Source of the DNA: Pantoea cypripedii
Lineage (GTDB): Bacteria; Pseudomonadota; Gammaproteobacteria; Enterobacterales; Enterobacteriaceae
Assembly: GCF_002095535.1 (NCBI RefSeq)
Contig: NZ_MLJI01000001.1
Location: 3,638,801-3,702,800, forward strand
Reading direction: 5' to 3'
DNA: 64,000 bases
Shown here: positions 53,579-61,041 of the stretch, in pieces
Layout of the letters: each line of letters begins with the position of its first letter
How positions within the stretch are numbered: position 1 is the first letter of the stretch
Made by a program: the position numbers and the translations under genes
The notes under the pieces: generated by a model
Databases searched by the model: none
What the model was told of the DNA's origin: nothing
Seen by the model: only the letters and a program-made list of their open reading frames with translations

Positions 53579-54370
53579 TTAAAATGGTTTTGGCCAGAAT
53601 GATAACCTTCGGGACAATGTATCAAAGTCACAGCTAAACATCTTACCGACAGAATTACCCTGCTCCTGGTATTTTGACAAGGGAGTTTGATGATCTGTTT
53701 TACAGGCATAAATAATCACGTTACCACTGGGCGTTATGCAGTGAAGAACGCTTTTAAAAAGCGAGTGTAATAAATATGAGAATGGAGAGGAAACGTCAGG
53801 TGGAATATGATAATTAATGACCAGCCAGCCGTTGTCGTTAAGACGGTCAGCACATGAATGTAAAAAACTCCGTTTTGCCTGCAGGGGAGTCATGGCGTCG
53901 TCTGAATAAAGATCTGAAAATATAATGTCATACCGGTCCTTTTTTTTGCGATTCATAAAATCATTCGCATCCTGAATATAGTAATGAGTTTGGGTATTGT
54001 CAGGTAGTGACAAATAGTCTTTTGCAACACACATTACCGCTTCGCGAAGCTCTACAACATCAAGGACCGTTTCATTATTAAAGGCATTAATTGCACGAAC
54101 CAGACAACCTCCTCCGAGTCCTAATACAAGTACTTTTTCAACAGTGGTAAAACTGAGGGACATTAACATCGCTCTGATGTATTGGTGAACCGGCACCAGC
54201 GGTGAAGCCTTAAGTATTTTGCTTTGTTCATAAATCATATCAAAGGTTAAAATGAGATGGTTGCGACTTTCAATAACGATAACATTTCCGTACTCATCCT
54301 CCAGTTGAACCAGCCTTTTCCCGGAGATACGGAAAGGCGAATTTAATTTAACGGGATCTGAAATAGACAT
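53579..54370 (-). CDS. Spermidine-synthase-like methyltransferase-fold protein
   Basis: 263 aa. Beta-rich N-terminus (FRISGKRLVQLEDEYGNVIVIES), then a Rossmann core: VEKVLVLGLGGGCLVRAINAF (motif I), LDVVELREAVMCVAKDYL (motif II), YYIQDANDFM, and RYDIIFSDLYSDDAMTPLQ in place of the usual VDxxDP of spermidine synthases. The fold is SpeE-like. The catalytic Asp pair is altered (DLYSDD), so it may use other substrates. AT-rich cargo gene. Confidence 0.8.
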   Translation of the reverse strand: MSISDPVKLNSPFRISGKRLVQLEDEYGNVIVIESRNHLILTFDMIYEQSKILKASPLVPVHQYIRAMLMSLSFTTVEKVLVLGLGGGCLVRAINAFNNETVLDVVELREAVMCVAKDYLSLPDNTQTHYYIQDANDFMNRKKKDRYDIIFSDLYSDDAMTPLQAKRSFLHSCADRLNDNGWLVINYHIPPDVSSPFSYLLHSLFKSVLHCITPSGNVIIYACKTDHQTPLSKYQEQGNSVGKMFSCDFDTLSRRLSFWPKPF

Positions 54371-54597
54371 TAATTTTGTTCCAAAACGTTAAAGATAATG
54401 GTCTGAGAGTCCGGCAGGATTATTACGTGAAGGTGCGACTGGTTTATGCAGTATGTAAATGTTGATAATACGTCCTTCGTTAACTTTCCACTGTGCAGAG
54501 ATTAAATCTCGTCTTTTCCACTTTAACATGTTGGGTCTTTTTTCTCATCTGAAAAACAGCCTTAAACCAGGGGGAGTTTCCGGTTTTGATTAACCAC

Positions 54598-54627
54598 TTG
54601 AAAAGTGATCCCGACACGATCTACTAT
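54598..54627 (+). promoter_or_regulatory. Sigma70-like promoter ahead of STAXI copy B
   Basis: TTGAAA (54598-54603), 18-bp spacer, TACTAT (54622-54627). Expected start near 54634, 9 nt before the STAXI hairpin. Confidence 0.6.
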
Positions 54628-54642
54628 CTGCATCGTTGTAAC

Positions 54643-54797
54643 GTTGCGTAAAGCAACATGCCAATGTCCCGGCAATCTGAGAGGGGCGCCTTTGGGTGAT
54701 TGCATGCCAAAACCGTCATGACCTGAGAGACGGTGCCTTCGGGCGGTAAACCCGTTAGCCTTTGAAAATGGGGATCGCCGTAATAGCGATAAAGGAT
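54643..54797 (+). ncRNA. STAXI motif, copy B
   Basis: GTTGC/GCAAC hairpin, then units at 54659 (TGCCAATG) and 54705 (TGCCAAAA). Stems: TCCC/GGGG, GCAATC/GATTGC, CCGTC/GACGG, and ATCGC/GCGAT in the third part. Compared with copy A almost every stem has changed on both sides, keeping pairing. The most diverged copy; heads the recombinase transcript. Confidence 0.85.
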
Positions 54798-55362
54798 ATT
54801 CCTTCACTAAATAACTGTCTCTGACAGTCTTCCTGCAGACTTTCTGGTCTGTTTTCTTCGTTTCGTCTCGATTCTTTGACGACTGCATCCGTTGCAAACT
54901 TTGCGGCGTGGGTATGACCATTTGGAACATTTGGGCATCTTCCACGACTGCATTGAGAGCAGAGGAGCGCGGCGTCACTTGCGTTCGAGTGAAACGAGTA
55001 CCAAGTGACGCGCGCGAAAACACGTCCTCAACGCGCATTTTCCGTACCTTTTCTTCATTCACTACAACGTGAAACGAAGTGAGAAGACGAACACAATTTT
55101 ATCAACCAAGTGAGAAACGCAAAATGAAAACGTTTTATCACATTGTTAATTAAGGAATAGTTATGTAATGAGATACCGAATCGGCGATGTCATCGGCGGA
55201 TGATATCGGGGGCGACCTGGAAACAGGTACAGCGAAAGCTGCGGTCAGTGTAGAACACTGATTTGACACCTCTCAAAACCTCAACACTTTGCACTTCCCT
55301 GGTGCTCAGGTACTCATTACGGCGCAGGATGCGCGAACCCAAACCGTGTCGCCAGGGTAATG

Positions 55363-55438
55363 CGGGTGTCGTTTTTTGCCGTTTTCACGGAACGGCAGAA
55401 AACGACATCTGCCCGTATTGATGTTTTACGTGTAAAAC
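55363..55438 (+). promoter_or_regulatory. Hairpin pair upstream of the recombinase gene
   Basis: Hairpin 1: TGTCGTTTT.TGCCGTT (55367-55383) with AACGGCA.AAAACGACA (55391-55407), 16 pairs with one mismatch. Hairpin 2: GTTTTAC-gt-GTAAAAC (55423-55438). Unlike the leading-region leaders, the AAGGAGGT site (55443-55450) stays outside the stem. Confidence 0.55.
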
Positions 55439-55454
55439 TGTTAAGGAGGTACAG

Positions 55455-56354
55455 ATGTCCAGGCGTGAAAAACTGCTAAAACAGGAGCTCGTCGCCGAAA
55501 TCCGTAAAAGCGGAGGAAGCTTCAAAAAGCAGGATGACTATTCCAGAATTATGCACCGGTTTGCTGAGCGTCTGGCTGCACTTAATATTCAGATAAGCTC
55601 GGTGTCACAACTGAAGGTCCGGCATATTGAGATGTATATGAACAGTCGCTCATCTGATGAAGTCTCCAGGCGAACACGGCAAAATGAAATGTCAGCGATA
55701 AGAGTCATGCTCCGTAATGCCGGCAAACATAAAATGGCCGACCCCACTCATGACCGTTTAAATAATAAAAGTCTGGGTATTTCCGACACGAGCCGCAGGG
55801 GCACCAAAAAATCCATTCCGGAAGAACGCTACCTTCAGATAATGGACAGCATTGAAAAAAAGAATGAGGGCGTTGCCGTTGCGGTGTGCCTGTCGCGTTA
55901 TATTGGCCTGAGAAATGAAGAAGTTATTCAGTCAGCGAAATCTTTAAAGACCTGGCAGGCGGCATTAATGCGAGGTGATAAAACGCTGAAAGTGATTTTC
56001 GGCACTAAAGGGGGGCGCGCAAGAATGACCACAATTGTGGACAGAGAAAAAGTTCTTGGGGCGGTCAGTCGTGCCATAAAATACGCCGTAAACAATAACG
56101 GTAAAATTATTGATAAACCTGATTTAAAATCCGCGATGGATTTTTACAGAAATACGCTCCGCACAGAAATGACCGGCGGAAATGAGACGCCGCACAGTTT
56201 ACGTTACAGTTTTGCGGAAGATGCTTTTCGATATCATCTTGCTCAAGGGTATTCGAAAGAAGAATCACTGGCACTGACTTCAATGGATCTCGGTCATGGT
56301 GATGGTCGTGGGACCTACATCAGAAATGTTTACTGTCAGTCACTGATGGACTGA
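55455..56354 (+). CDS. Tyrosine recombinase (integrase-domain protein)
   Basis: 299 aa with an SAM-like N-terminal domain and catalytic domain. Active-site set visible: R153 (IGLRNEEV), H247 and R250 (PHSLRYSF), H281 (LGHGDGRG), Y293 (RNVYCQ). Such internal XerCD-like proteins accompany STAXI elements and leading-region genes. Its target site is unknown; because it lies inside the element it is not obviously the ICE integrase. AAGGAGGT precedes the ATG. Confidence 0.9.
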   Translation: MSRREKLLKQELVAEIRKSGGSFKKQDDYSRIMHRFAERLAALNIQISSVSQLKVRHIEMYMNSRSSDEVSRRTRQNEMSAIRVMLRNAGKHKMADPTHDRLNNKSLGISDTSRRGTKKSIPEERYLQIMDSIEKKNEGVAVAVCLSRYIGLRNEEVIQSAKSLKTWQAALMRGDKTLKVIFGTKGGRARMTTIVDREKVLGAVSRAIKYAVNNNGKIIDKPDLKSAMDFYRNTLRTEMTGGNETPHSLRYSFAEDAFRYHLAQGYSKEESLALTSMDLGHGDGRGTYIRNVYCQSLMD

Positions 56355-56375
56355 CTATTAATTATGAGGTTAACT

Positions 56376-56783
56376 GTGAAAATTTTACCCGTTATAAATT
56401 TCAGTATCTTATCCGTTAAGTATATTCGCGAAATCAGCCTGCCTGAGACACCACCTTCAGAAATCGTAATTACGTTTAAATGCTTTTCGCCTGTTAATGA
56501 GATAGATACTTTTGCAACAATTAACCGGCATTTTGATGACGGTATGGATTTCAGTTACGAGACCGCCATTTCAAAGGAAGGGTTTATATTTACGGGTTCA
56601 TTACTGATGTGTGATCCCGACAGCATTGAAAACATCAGGGCGGGCGAATTTATCGTTCCTCTATCAGTGACTTTAGCAACGTTGCTTAAAAACGGAACCT
56701 ACTCTCAGCAGTGTGATCCCGATTCCATCATGGCAGAAGCCTGGTTCGGCGAACGTTGCGAGACGGTGAAAGTGTTGTGGTAG
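56376..56783 (+). CDS. Hypothetical protein after the recombinase
   Basis: 135 aa from the GTG at 56376, which has GAGGT 5 nt upstream; an ATG at 56364 would add four residues. Beta-rich and acidic (EIVITFKCFSPVNEID; SLLMCDPDSIENI repeated later as CDPDSIMAEAW). It is 10-21 bp after the recombinase stop and probably cotranscribed. Not recognised. Confidence 0.6.
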   Translation: MKILPVINFSILSVKYIREISLPETPPSEIVITFKCFSPVNEIDTFATINRHFDDGMDFSYETAISKEGFIFTGSLLMCDPDSIENIRAGEFIVPLSVTLATLLKNGTYSQQCDPDSIMAEAWFGERCETVKVLW

Positions 56784-56812
56784 GCATCTTCATAAAATTC
56801 ACTGTAACGTTG

Positions 56813-56841
56813 TTGATTTGGAATGTGCGCTGGAGTACATT
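56813..56841 (+). promoter_or_regulatory. Sigma70-like promoter ahead of STAXI copy C
   Basis: TTGATT (56813-56818), 17-bp spacer, TACATT (56836-56841). Expected start near 56848, 7 nt before the STAXI hairpin. Confidence 0.6.
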
Positions 56842-56854
56842 TTCTCTGCTAACC

Positions 56855-57011
56855 GTTGTCATCATGACAACTGCCAATGCCTGAGTGATTTGAGACAGGC
56901 GCCTTCGGGTAATCACATGCCAATGCCATCATAACCTGAGAGATGGCGCTTTCGGGCGGTTCAAACCTGTTAACCTTTGCAAACAGGGATCTGGTAACCA
57001 GATTAAGGTCC
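56855..57011 (+). ncRNA. STAXI motif, copy C
   Basis: GTTGTC/GACAAC hairpin (56855-56871), pseudoknot units at 56872 and 56918 (TGCCAATG), stems CCTG/CAGG, GTGATT/AATCAC and CCATC/GATGG, and a final part with TCTG/CAGA and GGTCC. Heads the nine-gene leading-region cluster. The 314-bp gap before the first gene is filled by the promoter, this element and the first paired hairpin. Confidence 0.88.
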
Positions 57012-57040
57012 ATTCAACTCATCTTCTGAATTTTCATCCC

Positions 57041-57097
57041 ACGGGAAAACGCTTCCCGTACAGGGTGGTTGTTTTCCTGAATCCCGGAGAAGCAACC
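57041..57097 (+). promoter_or_regulatory. Paired-hairpin leader 1 of the leading-region cluster
   Basis: ACGGGAA/TTCCCGT (57041-57047, 57053-57059). Second hairpin GGTTGTTTTCCT (57067-57078) with GGAGAAGCAACC (57086-57097), including G-T pairs and one mismatch. The right arm holds GGAG and ends at the base before the ATG. Confidence 0.7.
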
Positions 57098-57517
57098 ATG
57101 CATTTACTCGATATTATTCATTCTTTTTCCATCGTTGCTGAACGCACACTGCGTTCATGCGCACCCCGCTCGCGACTGTCAGAGTGGTTTTTCTGGTTCA
57201 GAGCTGACGCAGAAGCGTTGTGCCTTATTGCTGATCAGCTGAAGCATGCCAGAGCCTTTATGCTGCTCGAAAATGAAGCGGAAGCAAAAATGTTCACTGA
57301 GTGCAGCGTTTACGATGCCGCTTATTTCTTCGGAGACCGTCAGTACCACGGTATGAAGAAACGCTGGCCCCGTGTATTACTCACGTATTTAACCAAAACC
57401 GGACTGGAGCTTGATGCCACCCGGTGGCAGGAAGGATGCCATAACGGTTTCCTGGAAGCCCGACAGTCTCAGGCTGGTACGTTTGTACCCTGCTCATCAA
57501 CCTTTGATTACGTCTGA
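57098..57517 (+). CDS. Leading-region hypothetical protein, 139 aa
   Basis: Start ATG 57098 directly after the second leader hairpin. Soluble, rich in Trp and aromatic residues (LSEWFFWFRADAEALCLIADQLKHARAF; RWPRVLLTYLTKTGLEL). No family recognised. First gene of the STAXI-C unit and so possibly the first expressed in a recipient. Confidence 0.65.
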   Translation: MHLLDIIHSFSIVAERTLRSCAPRSRLSEWFFWFRADAEALCLIADQLKHARAFMLLENEAEAKMFTECSVYDAAYFFGDRQYHGMKKRWPRVLLTYLTKTGLELDATRWQEGCHNGFLEARQSQAGTFVPCSSTFDYV

Positions 57518-57543
57518 CCGGGTCAGGCATTCATCTCACCCGA

Positions 57544-57588
57544 CGGGGGACCTGCTCCCCCCGGGGCGGGTTTCCTTCACAGGAACCC
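57544..57588 (+). promoter_or_regulatory. Paired-hairpin leader 2
   Basis: CGGGGGA (57544-57550) with TCCCCCCG (57556-57563); then GGGTTTCCT (57568-57576) with AGGAACCC (57581-57588, one bulge), 4 nt before the ATG at 57593. Confidence 0.65.
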
Positions 57589-57592
57589 GATC

Positions 57593-57958
57593 ATGCACTT
57601 ATCACACCCGTTGTCTGATTATCACGAATCTCACCATGCCAGCGAGCAGATCGCTCACAAAATCACGCTGGCAAAAGCGGAAGGCGAACTGCTGAGTATT
57701 GCAGCGCGTCGCCGCCTTGACCTTAATACAGGGACAGATGAAGACGGCTTTCCGTTTTACGTCTGGGATATGGCTGCTGTTGCACAAGACCTTGCTACGT
57801 TGTCTGTACGCAATCTTATCCCTGAAACCTGGCAGTCTTTCTTTGAAGGCCTCTGCAATATGGCCAGAGAGATTGATGAAGCCGCCTGGACGTATTTTTT
57901 CGTGCGCGCAGTCACAGACGAAGAGAGTCTGGTTAACGAAGAGCGCTGGATGGACTGA
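57593..57958 (+). CDS. Leading-region paralogue A (121 aa)
   Basis: Soluble acidic protein, clearly related to the next gene: ITLAKAEGELLSIAARRRL, DMAAVAQDLATLSVRNLIP, TWQSFFEGLC and EAAWTYFFVRAV match the second protein position by position. This indicates tandem duplication. No function is known to me. It has an extra N-terminal HLSHPLSDYHESHH stretch rich in His. Confidence 0.7.
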   Translation: MHLSHPLSDYHESHHASEQIAHKITLAKAEGELLSIAARRRLDLNTGTDEDGFPFYVWDMAAVAQDLATLSVRNLIPETWQSFFEGLCNMAREIDEAAWTYFFVRAVTDEESLVNEERWMD

Positions 57959-58026
57959 CAGGTGTCTTTCAGTTCGACTTAAACCTGTTTGCGCAAGACT
58001 GATACGAAATTTGTTTTTCACCCTCA

Positions 58027-58080
58027 CGGGAACTCAGTTCCCGCCGGGGATGGGTTCCGTCATTCTCAAAGGGATCCACC
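58027..58080 (+). promoter_or_regulatory. Paired-hairpin leader 3
   Basis: CGGGAAC/GTTCCCG (58027-58033, 58037-58043) and GATGGGTTCC (58049-58058) with GGGATCCACC (58071-58080; one mismatch, two G-T). The right arm ends at the base before the ATG at 58081. Confidence 0.7.
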
Positions 58081-58449
58081 ATGAAAGACGCATATACCCG
58101 GGAAGAACTGTTCCACATTTTGGCAAACGAGCGTACTTCTCATCGCATCGAACTGGCCAGAGCTGAAGGTGCCCTCATGATGATCGATGCCCTTCAGCGT
58201 CTTGGCCTTGTTGACGAACCGGACGATGACAGTTTCCGTAGCATAGACTGGAAACTGGGCGATGTGGCAGCGCAGCTCGCAGAGCTGTCGGTGCGCGGCG
58301 AGGTTCCGCCTTCATGGCAGGAGATGTTTGACCGTCTCTGTGAGAAGGGACGGAAACTGAACGAAGCCGTCTGGACGTATTTTTACGACCGGGCCGTTGA
58401 AAACGAAGAGTGGTTGATCGCGATGGAAAACAGCGAAGCTGATTTCTGA
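58081..58449 (+). CDS. Leading-region paralogue B (122 aa)
   Basis: Partner of the preceding gene: IELARAEGALMMIDALQRL, KLGDVAAQLAELSVRGEVP, SWQEMFDRLC and EAVWTYFYDRAVENEEW. The conserved core is WxxGDVAAQLAxLSVR and EAxWTYF. Function unknown. Two diverged copies kept side by side suggest that they form a heteromer or have separate targets. Confidence 0.7.
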   Translation: MKDAYTREELFHILANERTSHRIELARAEGALMMIDALQRLGLVDEPDDDSFRSIDWKLGDVAAQLAELSVRGEVPPSWQEMFDRLCEKGRKLNEAVWTYFYDRAVENEEWLIAMENSEADF

Positions 58450-58464
58450 CGTGATGTACTTCAC

Positions 58465-58522
58465 CCGTATGGGGATTTTCTCCATACGGAGACAAATCCT
58501 CTTATTTTACTGAAGAGGATTT
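58465..58522 (+). promoter_or_regulatory. Paired-hairpin leader 4
   Basis: CCGTATGG/CCATACGG (58465-58472, 58482-58489) and a perfect 10-bp AAATCCTCTT/AAGAGGATTT (58494-58503, 58513-58522), which holds the AGAGGA site 4 nt before a GTG start. Confidence 0.72.
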
Positions 58523-58526
58523 ACCT

Positions 58527-58844
58527 GTGAATACACTGACATTTGATTCTTTATTACTTGTTAAACATAACAGCAACGAATGGCACCGGATGTGGAGCAA
58601 ACTGGCAAAGCATAAGTCAAACCGTTCACTTCAGGACCCTACTGTTGCTGATAATGATGGTGAAGTCTGGCAGTACATGGAGACAGTGGAAAAACGCGTT
58701 CTGTGGTTTGGAAAACGCTACATCCATCGTTTCCGCCATCGTTATCACCCAGCCTGCGGTTGCGCCATGAGAATTAACATTCCTGCCAGCCGTACCTTTA
58801 ACCCGGACGATCCGGATAACGCTTTTTATCATCACTTTGGTTAG
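58527..58844 (+). CDS. Leading-region hypothetical protein, 105 aa
   Basis: GTG start at 58527. Basic, with HRMWSKLAKHKSNRSLQDPTV, VWQYMETVEKRVLWFGKRYIHRFRHRYHP and a CGC pair. The His/Arg/Trp-rich centre suggests nucleic-acid contact, which is inference. Not recognised. Confidence 0.62.
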   Translation: MNTLTFDSLLLVKHNSNEWHRMWSKLAKHKSNRSLQDPTVADNDGEVWQYMETVEKRVLWFGKRYIHRFRHRYHPACGCAMRINIPASRTFNPDDPDNAFYHHFG

Positions 58845-58889
58845 TCATTAACCAAACGCTGGCGTCACTCATGACAAAGGCTTAAACCC

Positions 58890-58953
58890 ATGCGGGGACA
58901 ACCTCCCTGCATCTGCGGTGACGGTTTTCTCCGCATTTATTCAGGAGAAAACC
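58890..58953 (+). promoter_or_regulatory. Paired-hairpin leader 5
   Basis: ATGCGGGGA/TCCCTGCAT (58890-58898, 58904-58912; one G-T) and a perfect 10-bp GGTTTTCTCC/GGAGAAAACC (58923-58932, 58944-58953). The ribosome-binding site is wholly inside the stem; the ATG is the next base. Confidence 0.75.
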
Positions 58954-59262
58954 ATGAACAGTATAATGCTGTTACTTATCACCCATACCACCCGCCTGCT
59001 CAGTTGCCTTTCAGAGGCAATGCGGCAGCGACAGGCTGAATGGTTCACCAACCGCAGCGGCCACAGCAGTTTCCGTGCGGAGGTCGTCCAGTCTGATGGC
59101 GGTTTTACCGCCATCATTTCGCGCAGAACGGGTTACAGTTCACGCGACTGGCAGTATCAGCAACTGGCCAGCGCCGGTCAGTTTGCCACCGCCCGTAAGG
59201 CTTTACGGGCCGGACGGCAGATGGCACAGCAAATGGCCGGGCTGCGTTACCGCTTCGACTGA
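58954..59262 (+). CDS. Leading-region hypothetical protein, 102 aa
   Basis: Start at 58954 next to the hairpin. Basic protein with a hydrophobic N-terminal stretch (SIMLLLITHTTRLLSCL) and ARKALRAGRQMAQQMAGL near the C-terminus. I do not recognise a family. Upstream frame from 58918 would run through the hairpin and is rejected. Confidence 0.62.
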   Translation: MNSIMLLLITHTTRLLSCLSEAMRQRQAEWFTNRSGHSSFRAEVVQSDGGFTAIISRRTGYSSRDWQYQQLASAGQFATARKALRAGRQMAQQMAGLRYRFD

Positions 59263-59286
59263 ATCATCGTTTACTGATTAACACTT

Positions 59287-59340
59287 CCCGGAGGGGCCTT
59301 CCCTCCCGGGGAGGCTTCCTCCTTCTTTTCCCCGGAGGAA
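59287..59340 (+). promoter_or_regulatory. Paired-hairpin leader 6
   Basis: CCCGGAGGG (59287-59295) with CCCTCCCGGG (59301-59310, one bulge), and TTCCTCC/GGAGGAA (59316-59322, 59334-59340), which covers the GGAGG site 2 nt before the ATG. Confidence 0.7.
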
Positions 59341-59342
59341 AT

Positions 59343-59954
59343 ATGATCCGCTTTACTTCTGATGAACTTCGTCCTCTGTTTACACAGAACCTGGGTATGC
59401 AGCGCCCGCTGATACTTGAAAAGAAACTGGGAATTTATCTTCGCGTACCGGATGACAGATGTCCGGGGGAGTGGCTGAAAGCCTGGGCTGCAGGCTGCAA
59501 TCCGTCAAAAGATGCAGACTGGTTCACACTGGTCGACACGCTCATACCCGAACATGAGTTTTCCTTTCAGACCTTTATGGCACAGAGCATGTTTGATGCC
59601 GTGCTGAACGATCATCACGACCTGCTCATGAAGCCTGTTATCAGTAAGCTGAATAACGCGCTGACGCTTCACAAGGAAACGAGACCACCCATGAAGGTGT
59701 ATGTGCCTGTGGGCGAATATCGTTACCGGATACAGTGGCTTTATGAGCAGTCATTACGTCACTTCCATGCCTGTGTGGGGGATGCTGAACGTCTCAGCTG
59801 GCGTTCGCAGGCATTGCATGTGCTGGACCAGGTGATACGCCTGGACTCGAAACGGGCAAAACCCGCCGACCGGGAGAGGTTTGACCGGGCGGTCGAGAGC
59901 GTACGTGACCGTATCCATTCGGTGATGTCCGACGGCTCCTTACGTTATTACTGA
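59343..59954 (+). CDS. DUF3085-like leading-region protein
   Basis: 203 aa. The N-terminus IRFTSDELRPLFTQ with LGIYLRVPDD recalls DUF3085; this is a weak match. The central part (CNPSKDADWFTLVDTLI) and C-terminal helical domain (YEQSLRHFHACVGDAERLSW; KRAKPADRERFDRAVESV) are of unknown function. DUF3085 genes are common on plasmids and ICEs close to antirestriction genes. Confidence 0.6.
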   Translation: MIRFTSDELRPLFTQNLGMQRPLILEKKLGIYLRVPDDRCPGEWLKAWAAGCNPSKDADWFTLVDTLIPEHEFSFQTFMAQSMFDAVLNDHHDLLMKPVISKLNNALTLHKETRPPMKVYVPVGEYRYRIQWLYEQSLRHFHACVGDAERLSWRSQALHVLDQVIRLDSKRAKPADRERFDRAVESVRDRIHSVMSDGSLRYY

Positions 59955-59964
59955 TTTTTCCACT

Positions 59965-60026
59965 CACCGGTGGCGCATCGTCCGCCAGTGGGCAGGGATG
60001 CGCCCCGCACTCAGAGGCAGCATCCC
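59965..60026 (+). promoter_or_regulatory. Paired-hairpin leader 7 (ardC)
   Basis: CAC..TGGCG (59965-59975) with CGCCAGTG (59983-59990), one 3-nt bulge; then GGGATGC/GCATCCC (59995-60001, 60020-60026). Here AGAGG lies in the loop and the right arm ends at the base before the ATG. Confidence 0.65.
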
Positions 60027-61010
60027 ATGAAGACAACCACCGGCCGGCGTAAAGCGGCGGCAGTGCATACTCCCGACCTGTATCAGCAGGTCACTGACAA
60101 AATCATTCTGGCGCTCGAAAACGGCGTACCGCCCTGGCGGCGCCCGTGGCGTGCTGCTCAGAATGTGCACGGCAGCAGCCTGCCGGTCAATGCCGTCACC
60201 GGCCGCGCCTACAGCGGTATTAACGTTCCGCTGCTGTGGATGGCCGCAGAAGAACACGGGTACACGTCCGACCGCTGGCTGACCTTCCGGCAGGCGAAAG
60301 CCGCAGGCGGTTACGTCAGGAAGAATGAGACCAGCGCGCTGGCCATCATCTACAAACCGTTTGAGAAACAGGCCAGGGACAGCAGCGATAATCTGCTGTT
60401 CCGTGACGGCGAACCGGTTATGGAGCAACTGGCTATGCTGAAGCAATTGCAGTTGTTCAACGTTGCCCAGTGCGATGGCCTGTCCGAATCTGTGCAGGGC
60501 GAACTGCCTGACACAGTGGAGGCAGAGCCGGCCTCTGAACTCAGCGCAGAGCAGCTGCAGCGAGTGCAGCAGCTACTCAGCGCCACCGGCGTCGGTTGCG
60601 ACCATCGCCGGCAGGACCGCGCGTTTTACCGGACGGGCGCCGACCGCATCGTGATGCCGACGGTATCGCAGTTTCGGACAGAAGCAGACTACTGGTCCAC
60701 GTTGCTGCACGAACTGGTACATGCCACCGGTCACGGCAGTCGTCTGAACCGGGAAGGTATCACCTCTTCATCACGGCAGTTTGGTGACCCGGTGTATGCA
60801 TTCGAAGAACTGATAGCGGAAACCGGCAGTGCTTTTCTCTGTGCGCAACTCGGCATCATCGGTGACGTGCAGCACGAAAGCTATCTTGCTGGCTGGCTGA
60901 GAGTTCTTCGTGAAGACAAAAGAGCGATTTTCCGTGCCTGCCGGTTCGCTCGGGAAGCCTCGGAATATTTACTTGCGCCCCTGAACCGGCATACGGAACA
61001 GGCGGCCTAA
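60027..61010 (+). CDS. ardC: ArdC-like antirestriction protein
   Basis: 327 aa from the ATG at 60027. N-terminal ssDNA-binding domain (DLYQQVTDKIILALENGVPPWRRPW, about 16-110) and C-terminal zinc metallopeptidase domain with HELVHATGH (H228, E229, H232) and EELIAETGSAFLC (distal Glu). ArdC of pSa protects incoming single-stranded DNA. Its position in the cluster fits early expression in the recipient. The longer frame from 59970 crosses the hairpin and is rejected. Confidence 0.92.
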   Translation: MKTTTGRRKAAAVHTPDLYQQVTDKIILALENGVPPWRRPWRAAQNVHGSSLPVNAVTGRAYSGINVPLLWMAAEEHGYTSDRWLTFRQAKAAGGYVRKNETSALAIIYKPFEKQARDSSDNLLFRDGEPVMEQLAMLKQLQLFNVAQCDGLSESVQGELPDTVEAEPASELSAEQLQRVQQLLSATGVGCDHRRQDRAFYRTGADRIVMPTVSQFRTEADYWSTLLHELVHATGHGSRLNREGITSSSRQFGDPVYAFEELIAETGSAFLCAQLGIIGDVQHESYLAGWLRVLREDKRAIFRACRFAREASEYLLAPLNRHTEQAA

Positions 61011-61041
61011 CCTGACCCGGCGGCTGTGGCCGCCATCATCC

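Larger units (their letters stand above)
54371..55454 (+). other. Structured non-coding region before the recombinase gene
   Basis: 1.1 kb without a gene I accept. It holds a promoter and STAXI copy B (54598-54797), a long hairpin (54972-54981 with 55002-55011, perfect 10 bp), several GTGAAACGA/CCAAGTGA repeats (54985-55120), small hairpins such as ACCTG-gaaa-CAGGT near 55219, and the hairpins at 55363-55438. A 166-codon minus frame covers part of it and is rejected below. Confidence 0.55.

Noticed and set aside
54562..55062. 166-codon open frame on the minus strand
   Set aside because: It runs antisense through STAXI copy B and the repeat-rich region, has no clear ribosome-binding site and shows no domain. 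The openness is explained by structured repeats.
55455..56354. Reading the recombinase as the ICE integrase
   Set aside because: It lies inside the element between T4SS cargo and leading-region genes, with no tRNA or att repeat near it. It is better described as an internal XerCD-like recombinase.
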